Assembly: GCF_014636235.1 (NCBI RefSeq) | Contig: NZ_BMDZ01000015.1 | Span: 1 to 64,000, forward strand | Direction: 5' to 3' | DNA length: 64,000 bases | Source: Tistrella bauzanensis | GTDB lineage: Bacteria; Pseudomonadota; Alphaproteobacteria; Tistrellales; Tistrellaceae | Shown: in pieces, positions 60,981-64,000 of the stretch | How positions within the stretch are numbered: position 1 is the stretch's first letter | Layout: each line of letters begins with the position of its first letter | Notes under the pieces: model-generated | What the model was told of the DNA's origin: nothing | What the model saw: only the letters and a program-made list of their open reading frames with translations | The model's database searches: none | Made by a program: the position numbers and the translations under genes

Positions 60981-60997
60981 GATCCATATTATGGATC
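60981..60997. promoter_or_regulatory. Palindrome copy 2, perfect 8-1-8 inverted repeat
   Basis: GATCCATA-T-TATGGATC is a perfect inverted repeat with a one-base centre, the form expected for a dimeric helix-turn-helix operator. No regulator gene lies in this operon pair. Confidence 0.6.
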
Positions 60998-61232
60998 TTT
61001 CGCGCAACGTGCGGCGAGGCAGATCAGTGTTCAGGACGGCCTCGTCCTGATGGATACGCACATAAGGTTTACCCCTCCCATCGTGGAGCAAACCGGATGA
61101 ATAGGGCAGTATATCTGCCCTAGATCGAAACCACCCGGCAGATTCCCGGGCGACTCGATGCCCCTCTGCCTGCTGAATCTTGCGCCATGCGCGCCTATAT
61201 CAGCCAGCCTGCCAAAAATTTCAGCGTCCAAT

Positions 61233-61249
61233 GGTTCATATTATGGTCA
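61233..61249. promoter_or_regulatory. Palindrome copy 3, degenerate
   Basis: GGTTCATATTATGGTCA retains the central CATATTATGG of the perfect copy and lies in the same intergenic region, about 250-300 bases upstream of the exporter start. Confidence 0.4.
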
Positions 61250-61408
61250 TATCGAAGACGCGTCATCTTTCTTTCGAAACGGCGCCCGTCGCTGCAGAAC
61301 GCACCCATATCGATCGTCGATCAGGTCGCATGGCGCAACGGATCGGTATAATGATCATGCCTTTGTATTCAAAATCCATGGTTCACTCTCAGTATATATC
61401 CGTATTGT

Positions 61409-61426
61409 GGTCCATATTTAGGTTTC
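61409..61426. promoter_or_regulatory. Palindrome copy 4, degenerate
   Basis: GGTCCATATTTAGGTTTC keeps the left half TCCATATT and a partial right half. It is the copy closest to the exporter gene, where a bound regulator would block or aid its promoter. Confidence 0.35.
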
Positions 61427-61537
61427 ATGGCTTTTTCCGTGAAGATATTGCCCATAATCTGAGAGTCTTCATGACAGGATTAATCTTTGTCACACGCCGA
61501 GGCACCACAAGGCCCTCCATTCGGAATCGCCCCGCCC

Positions 61538-62893
61538 ATGCCCGACAGCCTTTCCACCACCGCCACCCCGACCAGAGATGTGCCACCGCGCGTCACGGTG
61601 ATGCTTGGCCTGCTGATCGCCGGATTCGCCCTCAGCCACCTCTACCGCACCCTGCCGGCGGTGATGGCGGCACCGCTGGTACAGGCCTTCGATATCGGCC
61701 CCCGCGGGCTTGGCGTGTTCGCCGCCGCCTTTCACCTCGCCTTCGCGCTGGTGCAGTTGCCGGTCGGGCTGGCGGTCGACCGTCTGGGGGTGCGGCGCAC
61801 CGCCAGCGTGCTGCTGCTGATCACGGCCGCAGGCGCCGGTCTGTCGGCGGTGGCACCGGGCTTCGGCGTGCTGGTGGCGGCCCAGGCGATCATCGGCATC
61901 GGCTGTTCGGGCCTGCTGATGGCGCCGCTGGTCTTCGCCAGCCATGCCTGGCCGGCCGATCGCTTCGCCGCGGTATCGGCTGCGGTGGTGTCGATCGGCG
62001 GCGCGGGAATGCTTCTGTCGGGCACACCGCTGGCGCTCGCCATCGAAGTCGGGGGCTGGCGGGGGGCCTTCGCCGCCTGTGGCGTGCTGACACTGGCGGT
62101 GGCGGCGGCGATCTGGCTGGGCCTCGCCCGGGCACCGCGCCCGCGGGCCGCCACGGCGCCAGAGTCGCCGGCCAAGTCGCGGGCCGGCCTTGTGGCCGAT
62201 ATTCGCGGCACACTCGCCATTCTGGTGTCACGGCCGATGCGGCGCACGGCCCTGCTGGCTGCGATGTCATACCCGGCCCTCATCACCCTGCGCGGCCTGT
62301 GGCTCGGCCCGTTCCTGCAAGCGGCCCATGGGCTGGGCCCGGTTGCGATCGGCAATATCGTGCTGGGGCTGTCGGTGGTGATGGTTGCCGCACCGCTGGC
62401 CTTCGGGCGGCTGGACCGGGCCGGCCCGCGCCGGCGGGCGCTGATGCGCGGCGGTGGCCTGCTGGCCGCCGCCGGGCTGGTGGCGCTGGGGCTTGGCGGC
62501 GGCCATCTGCTCGCCATCGATCTGGTGGTTCTGGCGCTGATCACCGCGGCCGGCTCGTTCTATGTGCTGCAATTCGCGGTCGTGCGCGCCAGCGTGCCGC
62601 CAGAGGCCATGGGCCGGGCATTGTCGGGGCTGATCTTCTGCTTCTTCGCCGGTGTCGCGGTCTGGCAGGTGCTGACCGGGCTGATCGCCGATAGCGGCGG
62701 TGCCACTCAGGGCCTGACCGCCGCGTCAGGCCCGGTCATGGCGTCGAGCTTGGCCGGTGCCGATGCGATGCGCCTGGTCTTTCTGGTACTGGGGGCGGGG
62801 CTCGGCGCCGTCACCCTGGCCACCACGCCCCGTGAACTCATCGCCCGTGATCCCTCATCGTCCATGCCCCCCATCGACAAGGTGTCTCCATGA
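61538..62893 (+). CDS. MFS transporter, probable exporter
   Basis: The chosen ATG at 61,538 gives 451 residues. A TTG at 61,487 has a better-spaced AGGA site and would add 17 residues, so the start is unsettled. There are about 12 hydrophobic segments, with the MFS loop motif in LPVGLAVDRLGVRRTASVLLL after the second segment and GCSGLLMAPLVFASHAWPADRFAAVSA in the N-terminal half. The central loop PRPRAATAPESPAKSRAG separates the halves. It starts the rightward operon, and its stop overlaps the start of the thioesterase gene. Facing the N-oxygenase operon across a shared promoter region, it is a good candidate to export that operon's product. Confidence 0.87.
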   Translation: MPDSLSTTATPTRDVPPRVTVMLGLLIAGFALSHLYRTLPAVMAAPLVQAFDIGPRGLGVFAAAFHLAFALVQLPVGLAVDRLGVRRTASVLLLITAAGAGLSAVAPGFGVLVAAQAIIGIGCSGLLMAPLVFASHAWPADRFAAVSAAVVSIGGAGMLLSGTPLALAIEVGGWRGAFAACGVLTLAVAAAIWLGLARAPRPRAATAPESPAKSRAGLVADIRGTLAILVSRPMRRTALLAAMSYPALITLRGLWLGPFLQAAHGLGPVAIGNIVLGLSVVMVAAPLAFGRLDRAGPRRRALMRGGGLLAAAGLVALGLGGGHLLAIDLVVLALITAAGSFYVLQFAVVRASVPPEAMGRALSGLIFCFFAGVAVWQVLTGLIADSGGATQGLTAASGPVMASSLAGADAMRLVFLVLGAGLGAVTLATTPRELIARDPSSSMPPIDKVSP

Positions 62894-63330
62894 CCGATAT
62901 CGCAAGCCTGTTGACCCCGCCCGCCGGCATTACGCCGGGCCTGGAAGGCCGGATCCGCCACGTGGTCCGCGCCCAGGATCTGGCGACCGCATGGCAGGGG
63001 GATGTCGCGGCCCTGGCCTCGGCGCCAGTGATCTGGCTGGCGGAACTGGCCTGCATGCGGGCGGTGGCGGCCTATCTACCCCAGGGCGCCACCACCGTCG
63101 GCGTCGGGTTCGACATCCGTCATACCGCCCCCACGGCCGAGGGCATGGAGGTGACGATCACCGCCCGCCTGCTGCGCGCGGTGGGGCGGTCGCTGCTGTT
63201 CGAGGTGCGCGGTGAAGACGGCGCCGGCGTGGTTCTGGACGGACGGATGACCCGCCACATCGCCGAGCCCGCTGCGGTTCTGGCGCAGATGGCGGCACGG
63301 TGCGGGCCCCCTCTGGCCACGCAGGGCTGA
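62890..63330 (+). CDS. FlK-like hotdog-fold thioesterase
   Basis: A 146-residue protein matching the fluoroacetyl-CoA thioesterase (FlK) pattern: PGLEGRIRHVV, then GDVAALASAPVIWLAELACMRAV, then TTVGVGFDIRHTAP. Set against FlK's Thr42, Glu50 and His76, Ser44, Glu52 and His78 fall at the same spacings (8 and 26 residues). FlK protects its producer by hydrolysing a toxic acyl-CoA. The start overlaps the exporter stop (ATGA), so it is translationally coupled to export. In this setting it may hydrolyse a toxic or misdirected thioester of the pathway product. A housekeeping acyl-CoA role is possible. Confidence 0.8.
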   Translation: MTDIASLLTPPAGITPGLEGRIRHVVRAQDLATAWQGDVAALASAPVIWLAELACMRAVAAYLPQGATTVGVGFDIRHTAPTAEGMEVTITARLLRAVGRSLLFEVRGEDGAGVVLDGRMTRHIAEPAAVLAQMAARCGPPLATQG

Positions 63331-63461
63331 CCTGTCGTGCAGTCGCGGCGCGGGCGCCCTGCGGGACGGGGCGGATGACAACACGCTCATGGATGGCTAC
63401 ATGAAGGCGGACCCGGCGGGGCAATTCCGTCACCGCCCATGCCCAGGGAGCCGTTTTCCCC
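63331..63461 (+). other. Gap after the thioesterase
   Basis: 131 bases with no gene. I see no convincing hairpin, T run or operator here; the composition is ordinary high-GC. Confidence 0.5.
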
Positions 63462-63956
63462 ATGACCACGAGCCCGGCCACCCCCTCCGCTCCGGCCACC
63501 CCGACGGCCAGCTTCGGCCCCGACAGCCTGGCCGCCCGCGACCCGCGCGGCGCGCTGAAGCTGCTGTCATCCGCGCTGATCAAGGTGCACAAGGCGCTGA
63601 TCGATGCCGAGCTTGCCAGCTTCGGCGCCGTCGACGACCCGTATCAGCGCCTGGATCTGGTATCCAACCACCCGCAATTCGTCTGGCTGAAGGCGTTTTC
63701 CAACACGATTCTGGCGATTGACGAGAACCGCAGCACGCGCCGCCTGCCGCCACCGGATGTCGACGACGTGGCCGGGCATGTCATCACCGTGGCTGGCCTG
63801 ACCGGCGTCGGTCCTGCGACCGATGCGGCCGACAATCACGCCCGGTTGCGCTATCTGGAACGGATGAGCACCGTGCCGGCCGTGACCGTGGCCCATGGCG
63901 TGCTGAAGCAGATCGTCGACCGCCTGTATCATCCGGCACCAGGCGCGGCGCACTGA
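63462..63956 (+). CDS. Conserved-looking hypothetical protein
   Basis: I do not recognise this 164-residue protein. The N-terminal 20 residues are Pro/Thr/Ala-rich and probably disordered. The middle is predicted helical (DPRGALKLLSSALIKVHKALIDAELASFG, then DPYQRLDLVSNHPQFVWLKAFSNTILAIDEN). A shorter helical segment follows near the C-terminus (TVPAVTVAHGVLKQIVDRLYHP). No signal peptide or membrane segment is visible. A GGGAG motif lies about 14 bases upstream of the ATG. Similar HP-x-F-x-WL-x-x-x-S patterns occur, from memory, in uncharacterised proteobacterial proteins. It follows the thioesterase in the same direction, but 131 bases away, so membership of that operon is uncertain. Confidence 0.7.
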   Translation: MTTSPATPSAPATPTASFGPDSLAARDPRGALKLLSSALIKVHKALIDAELASFGAVDDPYQRLDLVSNHPQFVWLKAFSNTILAIDENRSTRRLPPPDVDDVAGHVITVAGLTGVGPATDAADNHARLRYLERMSTVPAVTVAHGVLKQIVDRLYHPAPGAAH

Positions 63957-64000
63957 CGCCATCTCCCGATACCGCCCCGCCCCTGAACGAAAAGAAGGCC

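Larger units (their letters stand above)
60587..61486. promoter_or_regulatory. AT-rich divergent promoter region with a repeated palindrome
   Basis: From about 60,830 to 61,490 the composition shifts sharply to AT-rich, unlike the whole rest of the window. No gene is well supported. A 74-codon frame at 60,876-61,100 has atypical codons and a vague resemblance to a TonB C-terminal motif (VTIDTTTGRVVQCMIVK), but it runs through one palindrome. Four related elements around a CCATATTATGG-type core lie at about 60,868, 60,981, 61,233 and 61,409. The region should hold the promoters of the N-oxygenase operon (leftward) and the exporter operon (rightward). Confidence 0.55.

Overview
The window is high-GC DNA with dense, ATGA/GTGA-coupled operons, a FecI/FecR pair, a TRAP transporter and very large NRPS genes. 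This suits an alphaproteobacterium of the Rhodospirillales type. A Tistrella-like source is my best guess from memory of its siderophore gene clusters; the sequence alone does not prove genus or species.

Region 1 (1-41,807, all minus strand) is a siderophore locus. An ECF sigma factor and a FecR regulator precede an MbtH protein, a SyrP/TauD-type hydroxylase, a protein with a C-terminal cupin, an assembly line with eight amino-acid modules, a hydroxyornithine acetyltransferase and an ornithine N-monooxygenase. A palindrome resembling a Fur box lies just upstream of mbtH, and a weaker one lies upstream of the sigma gene. The assembly line begins with a YqcI/YcgG-type N-oxygenase domain fused to a fatty-acyl-AMP ligase. 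With the cupin protein this points to a nitrogen-oxidised, arginine-derived ligand (graminine/C-diazeniumdiolate type) next to acyl-hydroxyornithine and beta-hydroxyaspartate. Two lesions matter: one surplus base near 22,627 splits the largest synthetase inside an epimerisation domain, and the monooxygenase loses its C-terminus at a breakpoint near position 84, possibly an insertion-sequence end. No ferric-siderophore receptor or exporter is visible in the window.

Region 2 (41,935-44,559) holds housekeeping-type genes: a lipid kinase of the DAG-kinase/YegS family, an RsuA-type pseudouridine synthase and an HxlR regulator.

Region 3 (44,579-56,170) looks like a catabolic unit. An IclR regulator and an enoyl-CoA hydratase are transcribed divergently from two acyl-CoA dehydrogenases, an ADP-forming acyl-CoA synthetase, a complete TRAP transporter (dctPQM), a dienoyl-CoA-reductase-like SDR and an aldo/keto reductase. 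Together they would import and oxidise an unidentified carboxylic acid. Strong hairpins lie before dctP and between dctP and dctQ.

Region 4 (56,217-63,956) is the most interesting part. A compact minus-strand operon encodes an AurF-like di-iron N-oxygenase, a free-standing carrier protein, a SerRS-like amino acid:carrier-protein ligase, a nitronate monooxygenase and an O-methyltransferase. Divergent from it are an MFS exporter and a translationally coupled FlK-like hotdog thioesterase, followed by an unrecognised protein. The 0.9 kb between the two operons is AT-rich and carries a family of related palindromes. I propose a carrier-protein-tethered amino-acid N-oxidation pathway making a small nitro or N-oxy metabolite, with its own detoxification and export. 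The product is unknown. No RNA genes, CRISPR arrays or complete mobile elements were found.
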